Shown: positions 46,461 to 54,528, numbered from the stretch's first letter. The stretch is 64,000 nt of DNA from Lelliottia wanjuensis (GCF_030238365.1 NZ_JASSOT010000001.1:1-64000); one strand, 5' to 3'. Notes: generated by a model not told the origin, from the letters alone. Made by a program: numbers and translations.

Positions 46461-47138
46461 ATGGCCGGAAGAGAAGATAGTTTAAAGGCGATTTTCGATA
46501 CGCAATTTATTAGCGCATGCAGGCACTACGAGCGTATTGAAATCAGAGCACCATTAAATGGTTTGGATCAATTTTTTAATGCCGATACTTTATTTTCAAC
46601 ATTCGATAAATTCTTTATAATTGAATTCAAATCATACAAATCAAGCCTACGTGCAGAAAATAGAAAACCTACAGCATGCCAAATCTGCTGTGGCTTACAA
46701 GTAAGCTCCGCAATCATTCCACTACATGATGCATGTCACTTTGCTATGTGGGGAAATATAGGGGATCAATTGCTATATGGAATGTATGATATATATAGGA
46801 ATTGCGTGTGTAATACATCTATATTACCCCAATGTCCGGGTGCCGCACATTTTATGCTTTCACCAACTCCAAAAAATTTTAACGTTCTCGCTCGATTAGC
46901 AGGCCAAAACCGTGCAGGATTAAACTCACTGGAATTCCAGACTTATCTGGAGTGGCTTCTAGGTTCTAGAGGTGGTAGTGGGGGAGGGAGCGGTGATTTT
47001 AATGCAGCGATCTATGCAACTTCATCAACACATGCAGTCAATGGAATTCCTTTCAAAAGCCGAGAAGCATTACATCTCTGGTCGCAGGGTAATCCTCCAG
47101 ACAGACGAGTTGATGACTGGGATGCGCCAGGCTTCTGA
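46461..47138 (+). CDS. 225-residue orphan cargo protein with an ExK motif
   Basis: The AT-rich gene lies between ogr and the right end of the prophage. The product begins MAGREDSLKAIFDTQFISAC. A predicted beta strand carries FFIIEFKSYKS (Glu55, Lys57), with acidic residues 42 and 49 ahead, which fits the core of a PD-(D/E)xK nuclease. Cysteines cluster at ACQICC and DACHFAMW. A glycine-rich linker (GSRGGSGGGSG) precedes the C-terminal 45 residues. AGGAT lies nine bases before the ATG. I recognise no family. Cargo at this end of P2-like phages is often anti-phage or host-benefit genes, so defence is a possible role. Confidence 0.55.
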   Translation: MAGREDSLKAIFDTQFISACRHYERIEIRAPLNGLDQFFNADTLFSTFDKFFIIEFKSYKSSLRAENRKPTACQICCGLQVSSAIIPLHDACHFAMWGNIGDQLLYGMYDIYRNCVCNTSILPQCPGAAHFMLSPTPKNFNVLARLAGQNRAGLNSLEFQTYLEWLLGSRGGSGGGSGDFNAAIYATSSTHAVNGIPFKSREALHLWSQGNPPDRRVDDWDAPGF

Positions 47139-47227
47139 AGAAGCAGCTCAGGGGCAACATTTTTTTACGGCGAAAAGCATAGTGGTTGCTTACTAGATGT
47201 GTTGTTACATCAGAGCTTAAAAAGTAG

Positions 47228-47249
47228 CCCCGTAATTGCGGGGCTTTTG
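47228..47249 (+). terminator. Terminator after the 225-residue gene
   Basis: GCCCCG-TAATTG-CGGGGC followed by TTTTG. Confidence 0.8.
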
Positions 47250-47312
47250 TATCGATGTGGTCAATATGTGGACGCAGACAGAAATAAATCCTTTTATTTC
47301 AATTTGTTAGGC

Positions 47313-47346
47313 TATTTCAAAAAGCTCCCGCAGGAGCCTTTCCCAT
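47313..47346. other. Candidate right attachment site, also yciI terminator
   Basis: Read on the minus strand GGAGCCTGCGGGAGC-type pairing (GCTCC-CGCA-GGAGC) runs into TTTTTG just past the yciI stop. It aligns with 41010-41043, so the ancestral intergenic terminator may have been the phage target. Confidence 0.35.
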
Positions 47347-47350
47347 CAAC

Positions 47351-47647
47351 TCAAAACACCTTCTTAAACGGCCTCACCGTCACCTTCTCATAAACCCCCG
47401 CCGCCACATACGGGTCAGCTTCGGCCCAGGACTGCGCGGCTTCCAGCGATTCAAACTCTGCAATCACCGTCGAACCGCTAAAACCTGCAGCACCCGGATC
47501 GTTGCTGTCGACGGCGGGCATTGGGCCTGCGGTCAGTAATTTTCCTTCGTCATGTAAGAGTTGTAGACGCGCGAGATGGGCAGGGCGCACGGAAAGTCGT
47601 TTTTCCAGAGAATCGGCAACATCTTCAGCGTAGATCACGTAAAGCAC
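47351..47647 (-). CDS. yciI: YCII-family protein YciI
   Basis: A 98-residue cytoplasmic protein almost identical to E. coli YciI. The YCII fold is a ferredoxin-like dimer. The conserved His-Asp dyad is expected in [22 protein letters not shown] and the block [17 protein letters not shown] follows. The family is related to dechlorinating enzymes, but no reaction is known for YciI. It is divergent from tonB. Confidence 0.94.
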   Translation of the reverse strand: MLYVIYAEDVADSLEKRLSVRPAHLARLQLLHDEGKLLTAGPMPAVDSNDPGAAGFSGSTVIAEFESLEAAQSWAEADPYVAAGVYEKVTVRPFKKVF

Positions 47648-47802
47648 GGCGGAGCTCCTTAGCCATAAAAAGTGTCAATAACGTTATGTGAAAGCATCGA
47701 TGACTGCAATGTAAAGATAACGACCTTGTTAAAACCTTAACAAAGATGCGCCTTTTTTGGCCTCGCGAGCAGTTAAATCGCGAGAAGATGGAGTGTCTTA
47801 TT

Positions 47803-47831
47803 GAATATGATTGCTATTTGCATTTAAAATC
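47803..47831 (+). promoter_or_regulatory. Fur-like site at the tonB promoter
   Basis: GAATATGATTGCTATTTGC matches the 19-bp Fur consensus at about 11 positions, as does the E. coli tonB site, whose sequence this closely follows. It lies 38-66 bp before the tonB start, so iron repression is expected. Confidence 0.65.
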
Positions 47832-47868
47832 AGGGCCTGGTTTTTTAACTGAAACGATTATGACTTCG

Positions 47869-48594
47869 ATGACCCTGGATTTACCTCGCCGCTTTCCCTG
47901 GCCAACGCTGCTGTCCGTTGTGATTCACGGTGCTGTCGTGGCGGGGCTGCTCTACACTTCGGTACATCAGGTTATCCAAATGCCAGCGCCTGCGCAGCCG
48001 ATTTCCGTAACCATGGTCTCACCAGCAGACCTGGAGCCGCAGGTGGTTCCGCCTCCGCCAGAGCCGGTTGTCGAGCCGGAGCCAGAGCCCGAACCTGAGG
48101 TTGTACCGGAGCCGCCAAAAGAAGCGCCCGTGGTGATCCACAAGCCAGAGCCAAAACCCAAGCCGAAGCCAAAACCGAAGCCGGTGAAAAAAGTCGAAGA
48201 GCGTCCGAAGCGTGAAGAGCGCCCGGTCGAACCGCGCGCGGTGCAGTCGACGCAAAATACCGCCCCGGCAAAACCGGTGATGAACAGTTCACCGACCACG
48301 ACGAAGCCGGTGGTGACTGCTCCGTCAGGCCCGCGTGCCGTGAGCCGCAATCAGCCGCAATATCCTGCGCGTGCGCAGGCGCTGCGTATAGAAGGTCGTG
48401 TGCGTGTGAAATTTGACGTGACGGCGGATGGGCGCGTGGATAATGTCGAGGTGCTTTCGGCGCAACCAGCGAACATGTTCGAACGCGATGTGAAAGCCGC
48501 GATGCGCAAATGGCGCTACGAACCGGGCAAACCGGGCAATGGGCTCATCGTAAACATTGTTTTCCGCCTGAACGGCGGGACGCAGATAGAATAA
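47869..48594 (+). CDS. tonB: Energy-transducing protein TonB
   Basis: An inner-membrane protein of 241 residues that carries proton-motive force from ExbB/ExbD to outer-membrane receptors for siderophores and vitamin B12. The N-terminal anchor is SVVIHGAVVAGLLYTS, with the essential His near residue 20. A periplasmic proline-rich span has EPEPEPE and then KPEPKPKPKPKPKP repeats. The C-terminal domain has SRNQPQYPARAQALRIEG, which pairs with TonB boxes. The start at 47869 gives the E. coli N-terminus MTLDLPRRF. The ATG three codons before (47860) is equally possible. Confidence 0.95.
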   Translation: MTLDLPRRFPWPTLLSVVIHGAVVAGLLYTSVHQVIQMPAPAQPISVTMVSPADLEPQVVPPPPEPVVEPEPEPEPEVVPEPPKEAPVVIHKPEPKPKPKPKPKPVKKVEERPKREERPVEPRAVQSTQNTAPAKPVMNSSPTTTKPVVTAPSGPRAVSRNQPQYPARAQALRIEGRVRVKFDVTADGRVDNVEVLSAQPANMFERDVKAAMRKWRYEPGKPGNGLIVNIVFRLNGGTQIE

Positions 48595-48600
48595 ATGACG

Positions 48601-48625
48601 AAGCCTCCGAATGGAGGCTTTTTTT
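48601..48625. terminator. Shared terminator of tonB and yciA
   Basis: AAGCCTCC-GAAT-GGAGGCTT with seven T, at the junction of two converging genes. It overlaps the last bases of yciA. Confidence 0.85.
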
Positions 48626-49022
48626 ATACCTGCGGCAGCGGGCGAGGTTTACCCTGATTGTCCACCGCGACGTAGATAAACAGCGCCTCGGTTGCCTTGT
48701 AACGCTGTCCAATCGGCTCGGAAGAGACCTTCTTCACCCAGACTTCAATATTGATCGAAATCGACGTGTTGCCGCGCTTCACGCAGCGCGCGTAGCAGCA
48801 AACCACATCTCCCACCGCGACCGGACGCAAAAACGTCATCCCGTCGACTCTGACCGTCACCACGCGGCCATGGGCAATCTCTTTGGCGAGGATCGCGCCG
48901 CCCATATCCATCTGTGCCATTAACCAGCCGCCAAAAATATCACCGTTCGCATTGGTGTCGGCGGGCATTGCAAGTGTGCGTAAAACCAGTTCGCCCTGAG
49001 GGGCATCAATCTTTGTTGTCAT
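48624..49022 (-). CDS. yciA: Acyl-CoA thioesterase YciA
   Basis: A 132-residue hot-dog-fold enzyme that hydrolyses a broad range of acyl-CoAs. The signature GDIFGGWLMAQMDMGGAILA at about 24-43 includes the catalytic Asp region, and RVVTVRVDGMTFLRPVAVGD follows. It matches E. coli YciA in length. It is the last of the yciC-yciB-yciA group on this strand, with 119 bp and a hairpin separating it from yciB. Confidence 0.95.
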   Translation of the reverse strand: MTTKIDAPQGELVLRTLAMPADTNANGDIFGGWLMAQMDMGGAILAKEIAHGRVVTVRVDGMTFLRPVAVGDVVCCYARCVKRGNTSISINIEVWVKKVSSEPIGQRYKATEALFIYVAVDNQGKPRPLPQV

Positions 49023-49110
49023 TGTTTCTTAAGCTCGTTACGGAAGACGACAGGCGGGATGCTACTATGATTTCTTTACGGTGGGAATGTGCGGTGGGAA
49101 AAGAAGGGAA

Positions 49111-49135
49111 AGGCCAGACAGGAACTGCCTGGCCT
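49111..49135 (-). terminator. Hairpin after yciB
   Basis: AGGCCAGGCAG-TTC-CTGTCTGGCCT on the minus strand, one mismatch, followed by TTCCC. It is a modest terminator between yciB and yciA. Confidence 0.6.
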
Positions 49136-49141
49136 GAAATC

Positions 49142-49681
49142 TTAGTGCTTGTCGTCTTGCGGCATATGGCGATAGATATACACGCCGCTCAGCAGCGTGA
49201 AAATCAGGGTTAATGCCGTCAGGCCGAAGACCTTGAAGTTGACCCAGATGTTCTGCGGCAGCCAGAACGCAATATAGATATTCGCCAGCCCACACAGAAT
49301 AAAGAACAGCGCCCAGGCGATGTTGAGGCGCGACCACACCTGCTGCGGAAGAGTAATCTCTTTTCCGAGCATGCGCTGGATCAGCGGCTTATTCATCACC
49401 CACTGGCTCACCAGCAGCGCACCGGCGAACAGGGCGTAGATCACCGTCACCTTCCACTTGATAAACTCATCGTTATGGAAGAACAGGGTTAATCCGCCAA
49501 ACACCGCCACCAGGACAAAGGTGATCAGCGCCATTTTTTCGACTTTACGGTAGCGGAACCAGCTGTAGATCAGCACGACGGCCGTCGCGACGATCAGCGC
49601 CGCGGTCCCGGCATAAATGTCGTAGAGCTTATAAAACGCGAAAAACACGACCAACGGTAAAAAATCAAGAAACTGCTTCAT
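49142..49681 (-). CDS. yciB: Inner-membrane-spanning protein YciB
   Basis: A 179-residue protein with five membrane helices (starting [25 protein letters not shown]). It belongs to the IspA/YciB family, linked to envelope synthesis and to septation in Shigella. It interacts genetically with dcrB in E. coli. No enzymatic motif is visible. It follows yciC by 31 bp and is probably co-transcribed. Confidence 0.95.
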   Translation of the reverse strand: MKQFLDFLPLVVFFAFYKLYDIYAGTAALIVATAVVLIYSWFRYRKVEKMALITFVLVAVFGGLTLFFHNDEFIKWKVTVIYALFAGALLVSQWVMNKPLIQRMLGKEITLPQQVWSRLNIAWALFFILCGLANIYIAFWLPQNIWVNFKVFGLTALTLIFTLLSGVYIYRHMPQDDKH

Positions 49682-49712
49682 TCTTCGATTCCATCATCTG
49701 CTTTCAGGGAAA

Positions 49713-50456
49713 CTACTGGCGAATCAACATATACAGGCGGAACAAATAGACCAACAATACGGCTGAAATCAGGTTGCTCAGCGTATTCGCGACCACCGCG
49801 CCGACGTTTGGCGTCAATACCGCAAAGTTCGGTGCAAACAGCAGCAGCAGCGTTTTGGCCAGCAGCCAGCTGATCACCGCCGGTGCGACCAGACGCATAT
49901 TCGCCCAGGCCAGTTTTGCACTGCTGCGCATCGCTGTAAATATCCCCATTTTGTCCTGCACCAGCATCACCGGGGCGAACGAAAGGATAATCGCCAGCAG
50001 CACGCCCGGCACGACCACCAGCATCACGCCGATCTGCACCAGCATGGTGGTCAAAAAGATCAGGATAAACAGCTTCGGTAATACCGGCGCGCTGGCACCG
50101 ATGGCGCGCAGGGCGCTAACGCGATGACCGGCAGACACCAGCTGAACCATCAGCAATACACCACCTGCCAGAATCGCATTGCCGATCAACCCGGAGAAGG
50201 TCGATGCCGCAGAGGCGCGCAGCAAGATCTGCTGCTGTTCTGGCGTCATGTTCTGAACCAGATCAAACAACCCACCGCTGCCGGCGAGATGATCGCCCTG
50301 GCTGAGGGTCGCAATTTGATCATCACTCGGCGAAAACGCATGGCCAAGCACCACCGTGATAAACGCGCATAGCAAGGCGATCAGTAAAAAGGTAATGAAC
50401 TGATTGCGGAAAAAATTCCCCGTGTCACGGTAGACGGACTTCGCCGTGATAGACAT
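49713..50456 (-). CDS. yciC: UPF0259 membrane protein YciC
   Basis: A 247-residue protein with about six helices and the UPF0259 N-terminus [20 protein letters not shown]. The length equals that of E. coli YciC. Function unknown. The ATG at 50456 has AAGGAGAG upstream. The frame stays open 61 codons upstream, through non-coding DNA. It is divergent from ompW, with 286 bp between. Confidence 0.92.
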   Translation of the reverse strand: MSITAKSVYRDTGNFFRNQFITFLLIALLCAFITVVLGHAFSPSDDQIATLSQGDHLAGSGGLFDLVQNMTPEQQQILLRASAASTFSGLIGNAILAGGVLLMVQLVSAGHRVSALRAIGASAPVLPKLFILIFLTTMLVQIGVMLVVVPGVLLAIILSFAPVMLVQDKMGIFTAMRSSAKLAWANMRLVAPAVISWLLAKTLLLLFAPNFAVLTPNVGAVVANTLSNLISAVLLVYLFRLYMLIRQ

Positions 50457-50664
50457 GCACTCTCCTTGAGTATTGCAGGTATTAATAAGCGGGCAATTGT
50501 ACCCTGGATAACTCTGCCGTGGCAGCACCATGACTTGTATGGAAAAGCATATCTTTGTAAAGCAATGGTCATTTCGCAAAATTGACCTGCGCCGAGGATA
50601 TGCGTTCGTCTCTGCACGGCAAAAATTAATCTGGATCAATGAATGTTAAATTACCAGCCCAAGT

Positions 50665-50683
50665 GTGATCTGAGTTAGATCAC
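50665..50683. promoter_or_regulatory. Perfect 19-bp inverted repeat upstream of ompW
   Basis: GTGATCT-GAGTT-AGATCAC has seven-base arms, with TGTGATC on its left resembling half a CRP site. The spacing is not that of CRP or FNR sites (arms too far apart), so the regulator is unknown. It lies about 60 bp before the ompW ATG. Confidence 0.55.
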
Positions 50684-50742
50684 TTGTTACTCATTTATGA
50701 GTATATTCACCGCGCCAATAAAACCACAACGATGGAGCGGAT

Positions 50743-51378
50743 ATGAAAAAGTTAGCAGTGGCAGCCCTGATCTTAAGCAGTATCTCTGGCGGCGCGTATG
50801 CGCATGAAGCGGGTGAGTTCTTTATGCGTGCCGGTTCGGCAACGGTGCGTCCGACGGAAGGGTCTGACAATGTGCTGGGGAGCCTGGGCGGCTTTAACGT
50901 CAGCAACAATACCCAACTGGGCCTGACGTTTACTTATATGGCAACGGACAATATCGGGGTTGAACTCCTGGCGGCAACGCCGTTCCGTCACAAGGTCGGC
51001 ACCGGGCCGACGGGGAATATCGCCACCGTTCACCAGCTCCCGCCAACCCTGATGGCGCAGTGGTATTTTGGTGATGCCACCAGCAAAGTGCGTCCGTATA
51101 TCGGCGCGGGTGTGAACTACACCACTTTCTTCGATGAGAAATTTAACGATACGGGCAAAGAGGCGGGTCTTACGGATCTCAGTCTGAAAGATTCCTGGGG
51201 CGCTGCGGGGCAGGTCGGGCTGGATTATCTGATCAACCGCGACTGGCTGCTGAACATGTCCGTCTGGTATATGGATATCGACACCGACGTGCGCTTCAAG
51301 GCGGGTGGAGAGCAGCAGAGCGTTCATACACGCCTGGACCCGTGGGTGTTTATGTTCTCGGCGGGCTATCGCTTCTAA
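50743..51378 (+). CDS. ompW: Outer-membrane protein OmpW
   Basis: An eight-stranded outer-membrane barrel of 211 residues with signal peptide (cut at AYA-HEAGEF). The family start HEAGEFFMRAGSATVRPTEG and the C-terminal aromatic GYRF, which is the BAM recognition end, are present. It is thought to pass small hydrophobic molecules and is the receptor of colicin S4 in E. coli. A CRP/FNR-type regulation is known there. The repeat at 50665 could be the operator here. Confidence 0.96.
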   Translation: MKKLAVAALILSSISGGAYAHEAGEFFMRAGSATVRPTEGSDNVLGSLGGFNVSNNTQLGLTFTYMATDNIGVELLAATPFRHKVGTGPTGNIATVHQLPPTLMAQWYFGDATSKVRPYIGAGVNYTTFFDEKFNDTGKEAGLTDLSLKDSWGAAGQVGLDYLINRDWLLNMSVWYMDIDTDVRFKAGGEQQSVHTRLDPWVFMFSAGYRF

Positions 51379-51385
51379 TTGGCGG

Positions 51386-51420
51386 CAGAAAACTGGCCGC
51401 CGCTTGCGGCCAGTTTTCTG
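51386..51420. terminator. Bidirectional terminator between ompW and the IIB gene
   Basis: CAGAAAACTGGCCGC pairs perfectly with GCGGCCAGTTTTCTG (15 bp) around CGCTT. The A and T runs are inside the stem ends, so it serves both directions. Confidence 0.88.
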
Positions 51421-51429
51421 ATAACGATG

Positions 51430-51744
51430 CTATGCCACCAGCTCCGGCATATTCTCCAGCACAAATTCCAGCACTTTCTCACCGTCCAGTGACGCAAACG
51501 GATAGCTTTCGATAACCGTTATCGGCTTACCTTCGCCTATCTCAGCCCTTAATTCTTCAAGCTTATATTGAATATGCGGCGCGACTAAAAAGGCGTCAAA
51601 GGCGGGTGCGACGCTGGCGAAATTATCCAGCCCGACGGCGCTAATCAGCAGCCTCATTCCGCGCGCATCGGCTGCATGCTGCATTTTTTTGGCAAGCGAC
51701 TGGGCGGTATTGCCGAACAGACAACAGATCAGTAACTTTTTCAT
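51430..51744 (-). CDS. PTS IIB component, lactose/cellobiose type
   Basis: A 104-residue cytoplasmic phosphocarrier with the Lac-family IIB fold. The phosphorylated cysteine is expected at the end of the first strand and is found in LLICCLFGNTAQSLAKKM (Cys7 or Cys8). The strand FDAFLVAPHIQYKLEEL is typical. There is no IIA or IIC beside it, so the sugar is unknown and it may act as a regulator or serve an incomplete system elsewhere. Single gene. Confidence 0.75.
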   Translation of the reverse strand: MKKLLICCLFGNTAQSLAKKMQHAADARGMRLLISAVGLDNFASVAPAFDAFLVAPHIQYKLEELRAEIGEGKPITVIESYPFASLDGEKVLEFVLENMPELVA

Positions 51745-51848
51745 CAGATTATCCTCATAGAAACTGGGGATACAGTATTCTCAGGCGGCAAAATAAAATG
51801 AGAGCTAACGCACCGTGTTGGCTGTTTTTTCGTCAGAAAGGAGAGGGA

Positions 51849-51876
51849 GACAACGCTCCCGCCAGGGAACGTTGTC
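51849..51876 (-). terminator. Hairpin after yedF
   Basis: GACAACGTTCCC-TGGC-GGGAGCGTTGTC on the minus strand, with one mismatch. It has no T-run, so it may only protect the message end. Confidence 0.55.
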
Positions 51877-51885
51877 AGAGGGACG

Positions 51886-52119
51886 TTACTTCTGAATCAG
51901 ATAGCGAATGGTCGGGCCATCCTGCTGAATATCCAGCACGGTGTAACCGTGGTTTTTGGCATCCAGCGGAATGTTATTGATCGACTGCGGGCAATCGCTG
52001 ACCACTTCGAGAATTTCCCCTTTTTTCAGCAGAGGCAAGGCTTCGAGCGTCGCAACAGCCGGGTAAGGGCAAGGTTCGCCCACCATATCGAGGCGGTAAT
52101 CCGGGACGATTTGCGTCAT
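51886..52119 (-). CDS. yedF: TusA-family protein YedF (selenium-linked)
   Basis: A 77-residue SirA/TusA-like protein. The active cysteine lies in GEPCPYPAVATLEALP, the position that carries persulfide in TusA, and the block VVSDCPQSINNIP follows. It differs little from E. coli YedF. Its ATG overlaps the yedE stop (ATGA). With YedE it is associated with selenium metabolism. The chemistry remains unproven. Confidence 0.9.
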   Translation of the reverse strand: MTQIVPDYRLDMVGEPCPYPAVATLEALPLLKKGEILEVVSDCPQSINNIPLDAKNHGYTVLDIQQDGPTIRYLIQK

Positions 52120-53327
52120 GCCACATTCTCCTGTGTTTCAGTTTTACGCGCGGTGCGGCGGAAGAAGCGCTTTTCCTGGGCGATAACCAGCAAAAAGGCG
52201 ATCAGCAGCAGGCCGTAGGTGACTAACAGCCCGCCCAGCGGACCGAAGGTGTTTAACAGATTAACCTTATCCCAGCTGGTGGCGAGCGCCGGGGAGAGAT
52301 CGTCCCAGTAGTAGGCCAGAATAGTGGAACCCATCACGTTGCCGAGCCCCACCCACCAGTAATGCACCTGGCCTTCCACCGCGCGGTACATCCAGCCGGT
52401 TTCACACCCGCCCGCCAGCACGATACCAAAGCCAAAGAGCAAACCGCCGATCACGGCGTTCGGGCCAGCCCACATGGTCTTCGGCTCCACGCCCAGCTGC
52501 ACATAGCTGAAAATACCGATGGCGCTCACCGCCATCCCGGCAATAATCGCTTTTGCCATCATGGTGCGACCGGTGATCCACATATCGCGGAACGCCGAGG
52601 TAAAGCAGATTTGCGCGCGTTCAATCAACAGCCCAAATCCGACGCCAAACAGCATCGCCAGCCCCAGCTTCGGCTGATTCATGGCGGTACAGAGTGCCCA
52701 GGCGATCATCGCGAAAAAGACCAACATGCCAAGGCGGAAGCGGCGCTTCGCCTGATCCGGCTTTTGCGTCAGCGGAGAGGCGGCGCTGACTTTGGTCATT
52801 TTGACCGGAATACGGAAGACAGGCAGGAGCGTGAAACGTGCGCCAAAGTACGAGCCAATCGCCGTCGCCACGGCAAAGAACCACGCATGCAGGGAGAACT
52901 GAGGGATCCCCGTGAAGAAAGCCGCCAGATTGCACCCCATTGCCAGACGTGCGCCAAACCCGGCGATGATCCCACCGACAACCGCCTGCGCAATACGGAT
53001 GCGGCTGCGCGGCATACGCAGTTTGACGTTATTGGCCCACAGAGCGGCAGCGAAACAGCCCCCGAACATGCCAATGATCATCATCCCGTCGATACGGGTG
53101 AGCGGGGTGCCGTCCAGATGAATCAGTTTGAAATAGCCCCATTCCTCGGCATGTACGCCCGCCAGCTGTAAAAGCTGACCGCCCCAGCGGGTAAATTCAC
53201 CCGTGACCGCCCAGAAGGTGCCGGTAATGCCGAAGTAATAGGTAGAGAGGACGCCGGCTGCGATGACGGCCGGAACAGGGGACCAGAACTTAATCAGATA
53301 AGCCTGTTTGAAGTGTTGCCATGACAT
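52116..53327 (-). CDS. yedE: YedE-type selenium-associated membrane transporter
   Basis: An inner-membrane protein of 403 residues with about ten helices in two repeats of the YeeE/YedE family. Each repeat has the conserved pattern with Cys: GARLAMGCNLAAFFTG and VLAGGCETGWMYRA, with a third at ERAQICFTSAFRD. The related YeeE is a thiosulfate importer. YedE is proposed to move a selenium compound for selenoprotein synthesis. It is coupled to yedF. In E. coli the pair lies at another site. Confidence 0.9.
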   Translation of the reverse strand: MSWQHFKQAYLIKFWSPVPAVIAAGVLSTYYFGITGTFWAVTGEFTRWGGQLLQLAGVHAEEWGYFKLIHLDGTPLTRIDGMMIIGMFGGCFAAALWANNVKLRMPRSRIRIAQAVVGGIIAGFGARLAMGCNLAAFFTGIPQFSLHAWFFAVATAIGSYFGARFTLLPVFRIPVKMTKVSAASPLTQKPDQAKRRFRLGMLVFFAMIAWALCTAMNQPKLGLAMLFGVGFGLLIERAQICFTSAFRDMWITGRTMMAKAIIAGMAVSAIGIFSYVQLGVEPKTMWAGPNAVIGGLLFGFGIVLAGGCETGWMYRAVEGQVHYWWVGLGNVMGSTILAYYWDDLSPALATSWDKVNLLNTFGPLGGLLVTYGLLLIAFLLVIAQEKRFFRRTARKTETQENVA

Positions 53328-53490
53328 TTGTAAGCCTCTGAACTCAGAAGGATTTGAAGCGGCAGAGAAGCCGAAAAAGAGTGGGGATCATACACTCAGG
53401 GTCGCATTTGAAAAGCGCTGCAAACCCAAAAGCTCGACCCGATCAATTTTGTCCTCACCCTAAAGACGTAGGCGCTCTGCCGCACATCCC

Positions 53491-54438
53491 TCAGTCCATC
53501 ACAAACACGGTTCTTTTTTTGCTGTCGTCCTGCGACCAGATCTCGGCGACATCGTGCAGTCGCGCCGGGGTGGTGGCGATGGTGAATCCGCCCGGAACGG
53601 CGGCGTGTAGCATTTCACCCGTTGCCTGGATCAGCTGCGTCAGCGACAGGCTGCCGATCCCGCTGCCCATTAAGACAATCGGGGATGAGCGCAGCACGGC
53701 GCTGGGCAAGGCGATGTCCGCACCGGAAAGAGAGCCCACCTGAACATATCGAACGGGCGTCTGCCCTGGTGTGTGTTTTGCCAGCGCCGTCAGGATGGCC
53801 AGCGCGCTCTCGCCCCAAAGATAGTCGATCACCACATCTATCTGCTGAGCGGCCAGATCAGCCAGCTGTTGAGCGATGAGAGTGGCATCGTCGCTGAGCA
53901 GGACGCGCACGTCAGCATCCAGCTGAGTCAGCACCTGCGGGTTACGTCCGGTCACGATAATCTTCCCTGCGCCGCGATAGCGGGCAATTTGCACGGCCAG
54001 TTGCCCGGCGCTGCCGGTGGCCCCGTTGATCAGCACGGTCTCGCCCGGCTGAAACTGCGCGCGGGTGACAAGCGAAGCCCATGCGGACATCCCAGGGTTT
54101 GCCATTGCGGCGGCCGTCGCGTCATCGAGTCCGTCGGGGAGGGGAAGACAAAGATTCGCGTCGACAGGGGCGAATTCCGCCATGCTGCCCCACGGCGTCG
54201 GCGGAAACGCAAAGTAAACGCGCTGACCCTCTTCGGTCACGCCCGTCCCGTCGATTCCGGCGATAAACGGCAAGGTGCCGTCAAAACTGTAATGTTTACC
54301 GGAAGCCCGGCTTTTCACCACGTGACTGATCGCCGAGGCGGTGACGCGCACGAGGTGCTGGCCTGGCCCGGCCTGAGGCGTGGCAAAATCGGCGTAAACC
54401 GGCCCGGTTGCCGGATCAAAAACCACTGCTGCTTTCAT
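53491..54438 (-). CDS. Quinone-oxidoreductase-like zinc-free alcohol dehydrogenase
   Basis: A cytoplasmic MDR-superfamily oxidoreductase of 315 residues. A GroES-like N-terminal domain is followed by the nucleotide site INGATGSAGQLAVQIARYRGA. The catalytic zinc ligands of true alcohol dehydrogenases are absent, so it is of the quinone-reductase type and probably NADPH-dependent. The start at 54438 (MKAAVVFDPATG) has AGGAGAAAG upstream. It is divergent from a MarR regulator that probably controls it through the operators between them. Substrate unknown. Confidence 0.85.
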   Translation of the reverse strand: MKAAVVFDPATGPVYADFATPQAGPGQHLVRVTASAISHVVKSRASGKHYSFDGTLPFIAGIDGTGVTEEGQRVYFAFPPTPWGSMAEFAPVDANLCLPLPDGLDDATAAAMANPGMSAWASLVTRAQFQPGETVLINGATGSAGQLAVQIARYRGAGKIIVTGRNPQVLTQLDADVRVLLSDDATLIAQQLADLAAQQIDVVIDYLWGESALAILTALAKHTPGQTPVRYVQVGSLSGADIALPSAVLRSSPIVLMGSGIGSLSLTQLIQATGEMLHAAVPGGFTIATTPARLHDVAEIWSQDDSKKRTVFVMD

Positions 54439-54458
54439 AATCTTTCTCCTGTACGGTA

Positions 54459-54479
54459 ATATGTGTAAAATGCACATAT
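54459..54479. promoter_or_regulatory. MarR-type operator 1
   Basis: ATATGTG-TAAAATG-CACATAT, an inverted repeat with seven-base perfect arms, between the oxidoreductase and marR-like genes. The second copy is at 54509-54528. Confidence 0.75.
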
Positions 54480-54508
54480 CTGATAAGGGCACTATACTCG
54501 CCAGGAAA

Positions 54509-54528
54509 ATATATGCAAGATGCACATA
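54509..54528. promoter_or_regulatory. MarR-type operator 2, overlapping the regulator start codon
   Basis: ATATATGCAAGATGCACATA shares 16 of 20 bases with operator 1 (ATATGTGTAAAATGCACATA) and covers the ATG at 54513, the layout of direct autorepression. Confidence 0.65.

Larger units (their letters stand above)
41010..47346. mobile_element. Decayed P2-type prophage with intact cargo genes
   Basis: The order int' - A' - cargo - cos relic - Q'(-) - D'(+) - ogr is the P2 prophage order with most genes deleted. Missing are the repressor, cox, capsid, tail and lysis genes. int and A are joined at about 41455-41466, and Q and D at about 45392. Both ends carry TGTGGAC repeats resembling integrase arm sites (41126-41154 and 47257-47274). 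The element cannot excise or form particles on its own. Five apparently intact frames (hcp, 63-residue, 224-residue, DUF2158 and 225-residue genes) and ogr remain. Confidence 0.85.

Noticed and set aside
46972-47196. 74-codon frame overlapping the end of the 225-residue cargo gene
   Set aside because: Out of frame with the better supported gene and without a start signal. Noted in case the 225-residue frame is shifted near 46970.
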